Of a stretch of 64,000 nucleotides of DNA, positions 16,546 to 25,547 are shown piece after piece. This DNA comes from JAXGRD01 sp040766105. GTDB lineage: Bacteria > Bacillota > Clostridia > Peptostreptococcales > Anaerovoracaceae. The DNA is taken from contig JAXGRD010000001.1 of NCBI GenBank assembly GCA_040766105.1, positions 1 through 64,000 on the forward strand, in the 5' to 3' direction. The notes under the pieces were generated by a model. It saw nothing but the letters and a program-made list of their open reading frames with translations. It did not search any database and was not told the origin of the DNA. Each line of letters starts with the position of its first letter. The stretch's first letter is position 1. A program made the translations under genes and the position numbers.

Positions 16546-18054
16546 TTACCTCATCATGCTGTTGGAAGTGTCTTTCTTAATGACGTCGTGGGCGCCCCCT
16601 TCGACGATGCTAGTGGCCGACACCAAGGTCAACTTGGCATTGTCTTGCAGGTCTTTCAGGTTCAGCACGCCGCAGTTGCACATGGTGGATTTCACTTTTT
16701 GCAGGGATTGTCGCACGTTGTCCGACAGCTTGCCCGCATAGGGAACGTAAGAGTCCACGCCCTCTTCAAAGGAAAGCTCCGAGTCGCCGCCCATGTCGTA
16801 TCTCTGCCAGTTTCTTGCACGGTTGGAGCCCTCGCCCCAATATTCCTTTACATAGTTTCCGTTGACATTCAATCTTGCACCGGGGGACTCGTCGAAGCGA
16901 GCGAAGTATCTTCCCAACATGAGGAAGTCCGCACCCATGGCAAGGGCCAAGGTCATATGGTAGTCGTAGACGATACCTCCGTCGGAACAGATGGGAACGT
17001 AGATTCCCGTTTCCTTAAAGTACTCGTCTCGCGCTTCTGCCACATCCATGACGGCACTGGCTTGGCCTCTTCCGATACCCTTCTGCTCTCTAGTGATGCA
17101 GATGGATCCACCGCCGATACCGATTTTCACGAAATCAGCTCCCGCCTCTGCCAGGTAGAAAAAGCCTTCCTTATCCACCACGTTGCCGGCGCCGATTTTC
17201 ACGGCATCGCCGTACTTGGCTCGCACGTAGTCCAAGGTATCCTTCTGCCATTCGGAGTAGCCTTCCGAGGAGTCGATACAGAGCACGTCGGCACCCGCAT
17301 CTACCAAGGCAGGGATTCGCTCTTCGTAGTCGCGGGTGTTGATGCCCGCCCCTACCAAGTATCTCTTGTGGCTGTCCAACAGTTCGTTGGGGTTAGCCTT
17401 GTGGCTGTCGTAGTCCTTTCGGAATACGAAGTGGGTCAGCCTCTGATTCTTGTCGATGACGGGAAGGGCGTTCAACTTGTTGTCCCACAGGATGTCGTTG
17501 GCTTCGCTGAGGCTGCACCCGTCTTGGGCGTAAATCAGGTTTTCAAAGGGCGTCATAAACTCGGAGACCTTGGTGTCCTCAGACATTCTGCTAACACGAT
17601 AGTCTCTGCTGGTGATGATGCCCAACAATTTTCCTTCCGATGTGCCGTCCTGGGTGACGGCGGTAGTGGAGTGTCCCGTCTTCTCTCGCAATTTCAACAG
17701 GTCTCCCAGGGTCTGATCCGGCCTAATGTTGGCGTCGCTGGTGACGAAGCCCGCCTTGTGGTCTTTAACCCTTTTGATCATTTCCGCTTGGTTTTCTATG
17801 GTTTGGGAACCGAATATAAAAGAAACGCCCCCTTCCTTGGCCAGCGCCACGGCAAGGTTGTCATCTGACACAGCCTGCATCACGGCGGAAACCAATGGAA
17901 TATTCATGGCGATTTCCGGTTCTTTTCCTTTTTCAAACTTTACGATGGGCGTCTTGAGGGAAACATTGCTCACCTGGCATTCCTTGGACGAATATCCGGG
18001 AACCAACAGGTACTCGTTAAATGTTCTCGACGGCTCATTGTAGTATGTTGTCAT
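16546..18054 (-). CDS. guaB: IMP dehydrogenase, parabasalid-like subtype
   Basis: 502 residues. It oxidises IMP to XMP with NAD. The catalytic loop GGGSICITREQKGIGRGQ holds the active-site Cys near residue 320, and a CBS pair interrupts the barrel at about 100-230. The loop, the flap (EYWGEGSNRARNWQRYDMGG) and the C-terminus (STMCNCG, then VEGGAHDV) differ from the common bacterial GIGPGSICTTR type and closely resemble the Tritrichomonas foetus enzyme as I recall it. AAGGAGG precedes the ATG. It is the first gene of the guaBA operon. Confidence 0.95.
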   Translation of the reverse strand: MTTYYNEPSRTFNEYLLVPGYSSKECQVSNVSLKTPIVKFEKGKEPEIAMNIPLVSAVMQAVSDDNLAVALAKEGGVSFIFGSQTIENQAEMIKRVKDHKAGFVTSDANIRPDQTLGDLLKLREKTGHSTTAVTQDGTSEGKLLGIITSRDYRVSRMSEDTKVSEFMTPFENLIYAQDGCSLSEANDILWDNKLNALPVIDKNQRLTHFVFRKDYDSHKANPNELLDSHKRYLVGAGINTRDYEERIPALVDAGADVLCIDSSEGYSEWQKDTLDYVRAKYGDAVKIGAGNVVDKEGFFYLAEAGADFVKIGIGGGSICITREQKGIGRGQASAVMDVAEARDEYFKETGIYVPICSDGGIVYDYHMTLALAMGADFLMLGRYFARFDESPGARLNVNGNYVKEYWGEGSNRARNWQRYDMGGDSELSFEEGVDSYVPYAGKLSDNVRQSLQKVKSTMCNCGVLNLKDLQDNAKLTLVSATSIVEGGAHDVIKKDTSNSMMR

Positions 18055-18089
18055 ATTGTCCTCCTTATATCTGTTTCAACCTGCTTTAT

Positions 18090-18116
18090 TTTATAACATT
18101 ATGGGCTGATTTTCAA
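18090..18116 (-). promoter_or_regulatory. possible guaB promoter
   Basis: On the minus strand TTGAAA (18111-18116) and an extended -10 TGTTATAAA (18090-18098) are separated by 15 bases, shorter than ideal. It lies about 35 bases upstream of the guaB start. No purine riboswitch is seen in the short leader. Confidence 0.35.
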
Positions 18117-18144
18117 TGGCATGTTCTTTTCGGGGAAGATAAAA

Positions 18145-18171
18145 CGCCGGGGACCTTTGGGTCCGCCGGCG
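18145..18171 (-). terminator. intrinsic terminator of pepD
   Basis: CGCCGG plus GGACC pair with GGTCC plus CCGGCG around a TTTG loop, with one bulged base. On the minus strand TTTTATCTT follows. It lies 13 bases after the pepD stop codon. Confidence 0.75.
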
Positions 18172-18183
18172 CGTATGTCTCCA

Positions 18184-19635
18184 TTAAATTTTCTCTACCA
18201 ATGCCTTCAGGAACTTGCTCACCTTATCTGTGGAGGATGCGCTCATCCTCTCCTCGGGGGAGTGGAAGGACCAGCAGTTGGGTCCCAGTGAAATGGCATC
18301 CAAGCCTTCCATTCTCTTTGTGAGGATTCCCGCTTCGATGCCCGCGTGGACCACGGTAGTCTTCAGGTCTTCGTGAAACATTTCCTTGTAAATCTCCGCA
18401 GCCGTGTCGCGAAGGGCCGACTTGGGGTTATATGTCCAAGGGGTGTAATCGTCGGTGCTGTCCAGAGAGGCACCGAAGACCTTGGAGATGGTGATGACCT
18501 TCTGCTTCACCTGCTGAATGGTGGCATCCATGGATCCTCGCAGTTCTGCACGGAACATGCAATCCTTGTCGGAGGTCTTGACGATGCCCACGTTGATGGA
18601 GCTTTCCACGGTTCCGGGAACGCCGTTGTTCATTTCCATGATGCCTCTGGGGAAGAGTTCGTTGAAGGACAGGAACTTTTCAAAGCTATCGTCATCGAAG
18701 CAGCTGTCGTCTTCCACCTTTTCGGCAGTTGCTTTCAGTGAGAAGTTGGGTGCAACCACTACATATTCCCACGCCATTTCCTTTTCAATTTCTGCCAGTC
18801 GCTTCAGGAAGGCATCCTTTTCTTCTCCCTTCACCAGTACCACAGCTTCCGCTTCTCTGGGGATGGCCGTTCCGCCGGTTCCGCCGGTGAAGGAGTAGAG
18901 CTTCAGGTCCGCAACCGCTTTGCACCCTCTCATGGCTCTGCACAAAAGGGCGATGGCATCTCCGTTGCCACGGTGAATATCTTCTCCCGAATGGCCGCCG
19001 GGAAGACCGGTCAAAAAGATCTTCTGGGCTTCGTAGCCGGAAACCTTGGTTCTGTTCATGGGAAGATGAACAATCTGTGCTTCTCCCCCACAGCCGCCTG
19101 CCAGCATTTCTATATCTGACGCATGATCCAAGTTGATGAGGCGCATTCCCTTCAATCCGTCTACGGGTATGGTCTTAGCTCCCCCAAAGTCGATTTCTTC
19201 TCTGACCGTATAGAGAACTTCCAAAGGAGGATTTTTCAATGTCTCGTCTTCCAGAAGGGCCATGCTCAAGGCAACACCGATTCCGTCATCGGCACCTAAG
19301 GTGGTTCCCACCGCTGAGGAGATAATGTCTCCTTCGATCTTTAGTGTAATGGGATCCTTGGTGAAGTCGTGGGTGGAGTCTGCGGTCTTCTCACAAACCA
19401 TGTCCGTGTGGGACTGAATGATGATGGGGGCTCTCCCCTCCTGACCCGGTGCGGCAGGCCGTTTTACGATAAGGTTGTAATCGCTATCCTGCTCCGTTTC
19501 GAAACCCAGGCCTTCCGCCCAAGTTTTTATATAATTGCTGATTGCTTTTTCTTCCCCGGAATCTCTGGGAATCTTAGATATTTCCTCAAAAAAATAAAGC
19601 ACGCGCTTCGGCTCAACGTTTTCCAATACTCTCAT
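18184..19635 (-). CDS. pepD: beta-Ala-His (Xaa-His) dipeptidase, M20 family
   Basis: 483 residues. A cytosolic zinc aminoacyl-histidine dipeptidase with broad dipeptide specificity. Metal-binding blocks are visible: QSHTDMVCEK near 80, TLGADDGIGVALS near 115, VREEIDFGGAK near 145, and a late HAGIEAGIL. GGHSGEDIHRG marks the lid-domain boundary of this family. I prefer the ATG of MRVLENVEPKR, which follows AAAGGTG at good spacing, over a GTG three codons earlier. It appears monocistronic, with a terminator at 18145. Confidence 0.93.
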   Translation of the reverse strand: MRVLENVEPKRVLYFFEEISKIPRDSGEEKAISNYIKTWAEGLGFETEQDSDYNLIVKRPAAPGQEGRAPIIIQSHTDMVCEKTADSTHDFTKDPITLKIEGDIISSAVGTTLGADDGIGVALSMALLEDETLKNPPLEVLYTVREEIDFGGAKTIPVDGLKGMRLINLDHASDIEMLAGGCGGEAQIVHLPMNRTKVSGYEAQKIFLTGLPGGHSGEDIHRGNGDAIALLCRAMRGCKAVADLKLYSFTGGTGGTAIPREAEAVVLVKGEEKDAFLKRLAEIEKEMAWEYVVVAPNFSLKATAEKVEDDSCFDDDSFEKFLSFNELFPRGIMEMNNGVPGTVESSINVGIVKTSDKDCMFRAELRGSMDATIQQVKQKVITISKVFGASLDSTDDYTPWTYNPKSALRDTAAEIYKEMFHEDLKTTVVHAGIEAGILTKRMEGLDAISLGPNCWSFHSPEERMSASSTDKVSKFLKALVEKI

Positions 19636-19732
19636 TGCGTTCACCTTTCTACATCAAGTATACAATATATTCTCAACGATGTCATGTTATCTTATTCCCC
19701 ATTTGTTGCCAATATAAACCATATAAAGGGGA

Positions 19733-19756
19733 AAAAGCATGATGATACATGCTTTT
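19733..19756 (-). terminator. intrinsic terminator after the DUF917 gene
   Basis: AAAAGCATG (733-741) and CATGCTTTT (748-756) form a 9-bp stem with a six-base loop. The minus strand continues TTTTTCCCCTTT. It lies ten bases after the DUF917 stop. Confidence 0.75.
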
Positions 19757-19765
19757 CCACGCTTA

Positions 19766-20851
19766 TTATTCACAAATGGGCCGGTAGTCCACATCCAGTC
19801 CAAAGGCCTTGGGCCCCAGGACGGAGAGACCTCGCTCTGTTCGCCACTCCTTGGGGGCGGGCAATGCAAAGACATCGATTGCCTGTCCCTCTTCATAGTA
19901 GGGGTTGGTGATGGGGTTCCCTTCATTATCAAGCATACAGATCAAATCCGGTACGGTGACATGGATCTCCCCGTTGCGGTAGGAAGCGAAGTGCTCGTTC
20001 TTGAACTTCACCAGATATTCTTCTCCTTGAAACGCTTCTCTACCTTCAAAGGTGACTTCTCCCACGGTAAAACCGTCTATGGTTTCCCACTTGAAGTCCT
20101 TTACTCTTCCTTGGAAGAGCATCTTGCCCTTTCCGGTTTCAATGACACTTCCGGTGGGGTTTTCCCCCGATTCCTTGGCCTCTCGAAGGGCCTTTCCGAT
20201 TTCCAAAGCATAAGAAATGGCTCCCGGGATGACGGATTTCTTTAGGACTTTTCCCGTGGTAGGATGGTCCACTACGCCGATGGTGTTGTTGCTCACCACC
20301 GCCATGGCACGAACCAATGCCTCGGCCCGATGGTCGTCGGCCACATGGTTGATAATTGCCGTGTCTCCATAAGGTGTGGCGACGGCTAAAGGCGTGATGG
20401 GCACTTGATTCACATAAAAGGTGGAGTGCTGCAACTCGGGAACCGACCTTCCTGCCGGGTCCCCATCTACGATGACCTTTCCCAATCTTGCAGCAATGTG
20501 AAAGGCATCCGCCGTGTTCTCTCCCCCCAGTTCCGTGGAGATGACCCCGTAAAAGTCCCTTCCAAAGTATTCTTCCATGGCTTTAAAGGCAAGCATGGCT
20601 TCCGTCATTTCCATGGGCGGGATGTTCTGTTCTTCCTCGCTCAAGGGGGAAATAGCGCCGCACACATAGGGAACCGCCACATATTCCTCATCGGGTATCT
20701 CTTCCAGGCCGGCCAAGAGGAATTCTCTTCCCTCTTCCATATCCTCTTTCAGGATGTCTAAGCCGCCCTGCAGACTGCCGCCGCCCCCCGTTCCCAGGAC
20801 GGTGCAGCCGTATATAATATCAATGATTTCTTGATTGCTTAGTCTCTTCAT
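19766..20851 (-). CDS. DUF917 family protein (hydantoinase/oxoprolinase-associated)
   Basis: 361 residues. It starts MKRLSNQEIIDIIYGC with a Gly-rich TVLGTGGGGSLQGG segment, the mark of DUF917 proteins, which usually sit beside hydantoinase-like or permease genes of nitrogenous-compound use. The catalytic role is not established. It starts eight bases after the permease stop, so the two form an operon, and GGAG precedes the ATG. With the divergent PucR-type regulator the cluster suggests uptake and use of a purine-, hydantoin- or pyrimidine-like compound; the substrate is inferred only. Confidence 0.85.
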   Translation of the reverse strand: MKRLSNQEIIDIIYGCTVLGTGGGGSLQGGLDILKEDMEEGREFLLAGLEEIPDEEYVAVPYVCGAISPLSEEEQNIPPMEMTEAMLAFKAMEEYFGRDFYGVISTELGGENTADAFHIAARLGKVIVDGDPAGRSVPELQHSTFYVNQVPITPLAVATPYGDTAIINHVADDHRAEALVRAMAVVSNNTIGVVDHPTTGKVLKKSVIPGAISYALEIGKALREAKESGENPTGSVIETGKGKMLFQGRVKDFKWETIDGFTVGEVTFEGREAFQGEEYLVKFKNEHFASYRNGEIHVTVPDLICMLDNEGNPITNPYYEEGQAIDVFALPAPKEWRTERGLSVLGPKAFGLDVDYRPICE

Positions 20852-20859
20852 CTTCTCAC

Positions 20860-22152
20860 CTACTCCAATTCTTCCATGCTGAGCTTTTCCGGTTTTGGCA
20901 TAATGCGATATAAAATCACATAGGCAATCATGGATACAATAATGCCGTTGATGCCCGCAATACCAATCTTCACCAGGAAGGATACCAAGACACCCAAGGC
21001 CAAGGAAATCATTCCCACCCAGTTAACGTTCTTCACGGGAGCCCAAAGTTCCGCCTTGCCCTTGCCGATAATCCAGTAGTCGGCAATCATCACGCCGGCG
21101 AAGGGTGCGATAATAACGCCCAGGATAATGAGAAAGTTTTCAAAGTAATAGATGATTTGGAAAGAGCCGATGATGGTGCCGATCAGTCCGCAGATGATGG
21201 TGACTATTGGCCGCTTCTTATCTGTAATATTAAAGACTTTCATCACGTCCAGCCCGGCAGAATATGCGTTGGCCGCATTGGCCGGCCAGGTGGATAGAAT
21301 GAGACTGAGCATGCCCAAAAAGGGAATCCCAAGGCCGATGAAGATCTTTGTCAAATCTTCCGTCCCTGCCACGATGGCCAAGACGCCCCCTGCCCAAAGA
21401 AGGCCTACGCCGATGGGGAAGATGCCAAAGAAGGAGGACTTCAACACGTCCGCCCGCGTTTTTTGGTAGCGGGTATAGTCTGCCGAGAGGACGGCACCTA
21501 CGATGAAACCGCCGATGACCATATCAATCCCCGTGACCAGGCTCATGGCTTCTCCCGTGGGTACGTAGTCGTTGAGGATGGCAAGGCCCTTCCCCGACAG
21601 TGCCATGTACAGCCCCACTACGGAGACCGCCAGCATCAGGGGTACCGCGATGATGTTCAGGTATTTCAAACCGTTAAAGCCAACGGCGGCCGTTGCGAAC
21701 ATGACCACGCCCCAGAGGATGACTGATGCGGGGATGGGAAATGAGATGCCAAAGGAAGCATCCAGCAACCCCGAAAAGGCTGCCCCGCAAATATTAGCAT
21801 TGATGGCAAACCACCCGATGGTACAGATGGCGCAGACGGAGGATATGAGCCACTGACTGCCCCTATCGCCAAAGGAGGACGTGGCCGCTACAATGGACGG
21901 TACCCCCAAGTCCGAGCCCATGATGCCTTGGACCGTACAGATGCCAACGATGATTACGTAGCCGATGACGGCGGCAACCACCGTATTCAACAAGGACATC
22001 CCTGCCGCCATGATGCTCCCCGTCCAAAGACTTGTGGCGGAAATCATAAATCCCGCTTGAATCAGTGTTACCGACATCCAATGTTGTCGCTCCCCAATGG
22101 GAACGGGTTCCAGCGCTCTCTTCTCCAGAAAGACTTTTTTCGATTCTGACAT
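20860..22152 (-). CDS. NCS1-family nucleobase/cytosine-type permease
   Basis: 430 residues with about 12 hydrophobic helices. The N-terminal pattern (PIGERQHWMSVTLIQAGFM) and the first helices resemble CodB-like NCS1 carriers for cytosine, purines, allantoin or hydantoins, driven by cation symport. SDLGVPSIVAATSSFGDRGS matches the substrate-site loop of the family. The ATG chosen follows GGGGAGG by nine bases; an ATG six codons earlier overlaps that site. First gene of the permease-DUF917 operon, divergent from the PucR-like regulator. Confidence 0.87.
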   Translation of the reverse strand: MSESKKVFLEKRALEPVPIGERQHWMSVTLIQAGFMISATSLWTGSIMAAGMSLLNTVVAAVIGYVIIVGICTVQGIMGSDLGVPSIVAATSSFGDRGSQWLISSVCAICTIGWFAINANICGAAFSGLLDASFGISFPIPASVILWGVVMFATAAVGFNGLKYLNIIAVPLMLAVSVVGLYMALSGKGLAILNDYVPTGEAMSLVTGIDMVIGGFIVGAVLSADYTRYQKTRADVLKSSFFGIFPIGVGLLWAGGVLAIVAGTEDLTKIFIGLGIPFLGMLSLILSTWPANAANAYSAGLDVMKVFNITDKKRPIVTIICGLIGTIIGSFQIIYYFENFLIILGVIIAPFAGVMIADYWIIGKGKAELWAPVKNVNWVGMISLALGVLVSFLVKIGIAGINGIIVSMIAYVILYRIMPKPEKLSMEELE

Positions 22153-22185
22153 ATCGTCAAACCTCCCCATGTATTGTACAAAAAA

Positions 22186-22206
22186 TGCAACTATATTCCA
22201 ATTGCA
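22186..22206. promoter_or_regulatory. possible operator in the permease/PucR divergent region
   Basis: TGCAA (186-190) and TTGCA (202-206) form an inverted pair across 11 bases, in the 161-base gap between divergent starts. Its place suits a regulator site for the PucR-like protein, but the arms are short. Confidence 0.3.
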
Positions 22207-22265
22207 ATATACTCTATTGAGTGAATGCTTTCTTTAGAAAAACTAAAATAATTTCGCATTTTTCT

Positions 22266-22293
22266 TTGTATTTTTTACAACACATGCTACACT
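22266..22293 (+). promoter_or_regulatory. possible promoter of the PucR-like gene
   Basis: TTGTAT (266-271), a 16-base spacer, and TACACT (288-293) preceded by TGC, an extended -10. The start codon is 21 bases downstream with AGGAGG between. Confidence 0.45.
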
Positions 22294-22313
22294 GTTGCCA
22301 GGAGGAAATTATC

Positions 22314-23453
22314 ATGGCTGTTCATATGAAAGATCTTTGGAAGCTGCCTTCTTTTCGAGAGGCAAAGGTGCTGACGGGAGAAGAGTACTTAAGCAACGTT
22401 ATTCGCCAGGTGTCCATCGCCGATACACCGCCCACATCCGTGGATTATGTGGTGTCCCAAAGGGGAGACTTCTACATTTCCAGCCTGTATTTTGCCAAGG
22501 ATGGGGAAGATACCCTCTATCGTTTTTTGGAAACCCTTATTGACACCGGCGCTTCCGGGCTCTGCATCATTGACGAATACTTTTCCGATCTTCCCGAGGA
22601 GGTAAAGGCCTTTTGCAAGAGGCAGCACCTTCCAGTTCTTATGGTGAATCAAAACATCCCCTATGCGGAGATGATCAAGGAAATCATGGGCTTGCTCCTG
22701 TCGGATCAAAAGAAGATTCAGGAGGAGGGCAGGCTTTTGTCCCTCATGGGAGACAGCTGCAACAGAGAGCAGCGATCCTCCATTCTCTACGACATCAACC
22801 CCCACTTTCTCAGCCATGTCACTGCTATCTTCGTGGATACGAAAGAAAAAAAGGACCAAACCGCCATATACCAATTCTTCAATCACAACATGGAAATGTC
22901 CGGTGTCCCCTACCGAAATGGGGTCATGGGAATCGTCAGTTACAAGGATGGTTCAGTCGCTTCCAAAAAAATTGACTATTGCCTGGACCGGATAAGGTCT
23001 TTCAACGACAAAGTACCTGTGGGCATCAGTGCCGGCGACCACCCCCTCATTGATTGCGGCCTCGCCATGGAACAAGCACTCTTTGCATCACAAATGGCGG
23101 GAGCGGAGGAAATAAAAGAACCCACGGTATACTTCGATCACATGGGTCCTTTAAAACTTATTTCTCTCCTCTACGGCCGCCCGGAGTTAGATGTCTTTTG
23201 TCACCAAGGGACGGACGTTTTCTTGGATTATGACCGCAGCCACAACAGCTGTCTCTATGAGACCATGCGGATTTTTACGGGAAATGGCAGGGACTATCGT
23301 GCTACCGCCGAAGAGATGTTTCTTCACCAGAACACCATTCGCTATCGTGTCCGCAAAGCGGGAGAATTGATGAACTACGTCTGTCCCTCCCCGGATTTTT
23401 GCGAAACCTTTTCCCTTGCCCACAAAATCAGAGTCCTGCGAGGAGATGTGTAA
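22314..23453 (+). CDS. PucR-family transcriptional regulator
   Basis: 379 residues from the ATG after AGGAGG. The N-terminal 120 residues form a PucR N-terminal sensory domain (VKVLTGEEYLSN-like start, then DYVVSQRGDFYISSLYF). The C-terminal 60 residues hold the family helix-turn-helix (EEMFLHQNTIRYRVRKAGEL), which suggests an activator of purine/amino-acid use genes. It is divergent from the permease-DUF917 operon and is its likely regulator. It converges on the flavin reductase gene, whose stop lies only three bases away, with no terminator between. Confidence 0.88.
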   Translation: MAVHMKDLWKLPSFREAKVLTGEEYLSNVIRQVSIADTPPTSVDYVVSQRGDFYISSLYFAKDGEDTLYRFLETLIDTGASGLCIIDEYFSDLPEEVKAFCKRQHLPVLMVNQNIPYAEMIKEIMGLLLSDQKKIQEEGRLLSLMGDSCNREQRSSILYDINPHFLSHVTAIFVDTKEKKDQTAIYQFFNHNMEMSGVPYRNGVMGIVSYKDGSVASKKIDYCLDRIRSFNDKVPVGISAGDHPLIDCGLAMEQALFASQMAGAEEIKEPTVYFDHMGPLKLISLLYGRPELDVFCHQGTDVFLDYDRSHNSCLYETMRIFTGNGRDYRATAEEMFLHQNTIRYRVRKAGELMNYVCPSPDFCETFSLAHKIRVLRGDV

Positions 23454-23456
23454 CCC

Positions 23457-25397
23457 TTAGTTATCCAAGAACTCAAGCAGTCTTGCCGTATGGAATCCGG
23501 TGCTCACCGCATCGATTACCTTGGATGGGGTAACGTTGTCCCCGATGGTCACTACATAATCCAGCTTGCCTATGAGCGCTTCCTCCATATCCTGGTTGGA
23601 AGCGTATCCCACAGCGGTAACCAGTGTGTCGCAGGAGATGGTTTTGGACTCGCCGTCCTTCTCCACAAGCACTCCATTTTCTACACCCTGTACCATCTTT
23701 GTTCCCGTGAGAACTTCTATGTCGGATTCCTTCAGCATGGTTCGGATGGCCATGTCGTTGTTGAGGCTGTGCTTTACCGTCATGAGGATGTCGTCCATCA
23801 TTTCTACGATGGTTACGTCCTTGCCTCTGTTTGACAGCTGGAGTGCCGCTTCGCAGCCAACCAGTCCGCCGCCCAAGACGACAATCTTCTCCCCTTCGTA
23901 CTTGTTGCTCTTCAACAAGGAAGTTGCCTCAATGACATTCAGCTTATCCAGCCCGTCGATTTTCGGTACGATGGGATTGCTTCCCGCTGCCAAGATGACG
24001 GCATCCGGCTTTCTGATGAGGATGTCTTCCACAGTTGCTTCCTTCTGCATCTGCACTTTTACGCCCCTCTTGTAAACCTGTGTCTTCAAGTAGGTCACGT
24101 ATCTCTTCACAGCAAACTTGAAATCGGGAGCCGCCGCCGCTTCCAGAGCACCGCCCAGCTGGGATTCCTTCTCCCACAATTCCACGTCGAAGCCACGTTC
24201 TGCAGCTGTAATGGCCGCCTGCATTCCTGCCGGGCCTCCGCCCACGATGAGCACATCCTTCTTCTCCGGTGCCGGTGTCAACTTGTAGTCCACTTCCATT
24301 CCGCATTCCGGATTGACTGCACAGGTGGAGTGTCTGTTCATGAGGATAGCATAGATACACTCGTTACAGCCGATGCAGGGACGAATGTCTTCGTACTGTC
24401 CCTTCTTAGCCTTGTTGGGCCAGTGGGGATCTGCCAGTGACGGGTGTCCGTGAAGAATGATGTCCGCCGTTCCCTCTTCAATGACCTTCTTGGCCAGAGC
24501 CGGGTCGGACAACTTGCCCTGTACTATAAGAGGCGTCTTAATGCCTGCCTTCTTTGCCGCTTCTGCCATGAACAACTGGTTTCCATCGGGCTGATACACG
24601 GTGGTAACTGCGTTGTACCAAGATTCGTAGGAACCGTAATCCAGATGGAAGGCAGCAAAGCCCTTGTCATCCAATTCCTTGAGCATTTCAATTCCCTCTT
24701 CCAGTCGACGGCCGCCTTCGAAACCGTGGTCGGGTGTCAGCTTGATAAATATGGGAAGATCCTTTCCGCAATACTTGTAAACCACGTCTCGCAGTTCATA
24801 GACGATGCGCAGACGGTTTTCCAAACTTCCGCCGTACTCATCTTCTCTGGTGTTCCAAACGGAAGAGATGAACTGGTCGATGAGATATCCGCCGTAGGCA
24901 TGGATTTCAATGGCGTCCACGCCGGCGTCCTGTGCAAACTTAGCAGACTTCCCGAACTCCTCTACCAGGAACTTGATTTCATCCACGGTGTATGCTTCAC
25001 AGATGATTTCCGGGTTCCAGAAATAGGGGGTGCGGCTGGATGATTTGGGCATGGTGTCCTTGTAGGGGATGCCTACTCTTCCTAGACCGATAGACAGCTG
25101 GGAACATACCTTTCCACCGTACTGGTGGACTTTTTCACAGATCATACTCAACTTCGTGGCATGGTGAGCGTCCTGCAAAATGTTGGGGAAGGGGGATGGT
25201 TCAAAGACAGAGCAGACCTTTGTGGCTGTGGGGTAAATCAGCCCATATCCGCCCTTGGCTCTTTCCACATAGTACTCGATTTGTCGGTCGGAATACGCTC
25301 CGTCAGCATCCGTGTGTCCGAAGCCCATGGGACCCATGCCCACGCGATTCTTCAACACGATACCGGCAACCTTGCTCTTTTCGAATAGTTTCGCCAT
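23457..25397 (-). CDS. NADH:flavin oxidoreductase / 2-enoate reductase-type iron-sulfur flavoprotein
   Basis: 646 residues. Residues 1-350 form an old-yellow-enzyme FMN barrel (LKNRVGMGPMG start, IEIHAYGGYLIDQF with the His/Tyr active-site region). CIGCNEC plus a later Cys bind a 4Fe-4S cluster near 345-365. The C-terminus has two dinucleotide folds (VGGGPAGMQAA and LGGGLVGCEAA) for FAD and NAD(P)H. This is the layout of 2-enoate reductase, 2,4-dienoyl-CoA reductase and bile-acid BaiCD-type enzymes, which reduce C=C bonds in anaerobes. The exact substrate cannot be read. AGGAGG precedes the ATG. Confidence 0.9.
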   Translation of the reverse strand: MAKLFEKSKVAGIVLKNRVGMGPMGFGHTDADGAYSDRQIEYYVERAKGGYGLIYPTATKVCSVFEPSPFPNILQDAHHATKLSMICEKVHQYGGKVCSQLSIGLGRVGIPYKDTMPKSSSRTPYFWNPEIICEAYTVDEIKFLVEEFGKSAKFAQDAGVDAIEIHAYGGYLIDQFISSVWNTREDEYGGSLENRLRIVYELRDVVYKYCGKDLPIFIKLTPDHGFEGGRRLEEGIEMLKELDDKGFAAFHLDYGSYESWYNAVTTVYQPDGNQLFMAEAAKKAGIKTPLIVQGKLSDPALAKKVIEEGTADIILHGHPSLADPHWPNKAKKGQYEDIRPCIGCNECIYAILMNRHSTCAVNPECGMEVDYKLTPAPEKKDVLIVGGGPAGMQAAITAAERGFDVELWEKESQLGGALEAAAAPDFKFAVKRYVTYLKTQVYKRGVKVQMQKEATVEDILIRKPDAVILAAGSNPIVPKIDGLDKLNVIEATSLLKSNKYEGEKIVVLGGGLVGCEAALQLSNRGKDVTIVEMMDDILMTVKHSLNNDMAIRTMLKESDIEVLTGTKMVQGVENGVLVEKDGESKTISCDTLVTAVGYASNQDMEEALIGKLDYVVTIGDNVTPSKVIDAVSTGFHTARLLEFLDN

Positions 25398-25463
25398 TAT
25401 TTTCCTCCTGTATTCTCTCCTTTTCGGCAGAATTGCCGGAAAATTCATTATATTTACTTGTGA

Positions 25464-25479
25464 TTGTACATGTGTACAA
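25464..25479. promoter_or_regulatory. inverted repeat TTGTACA-TG-TGTACAA, candidate operator
   Basis: Perfect 7-bp arms around two bases, 67 bases upstream of the enoate-reductase-type gene. The size and symmetry fit a dimeric repressor site. No regulator in the window is an obvious partner. Confidence 0.4.
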
Positions 25480-25489
25480 TAAAAAAGTC

Positions 25490-25517
25490 AAACCCTTTCG
25501 CCATGGTGAAAAGGTTT
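25490..25517 (-). terminator. intrinsic terminator of metYA
   Basis: On the minus strand AAACCTTTTCACC pairs with GGCGAAAGGGTTT, with one mismatch and one wobble, and GACTTTTTTATT follows. It lies 31 bases after the metA stop. Confidence 0.8.
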
Positions 25518-25547
25518 AACTTTCTTAAAATTTCAATGGTTTTCGGC

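Noticed and set aside
15390..17868. Long rightward frames of 305 and 468 codons antisense to guaA and guaB
   Set aside because: They are shadows of the strongly biased codons of the real genes; they lack family features and the leftward products are unmistakable.
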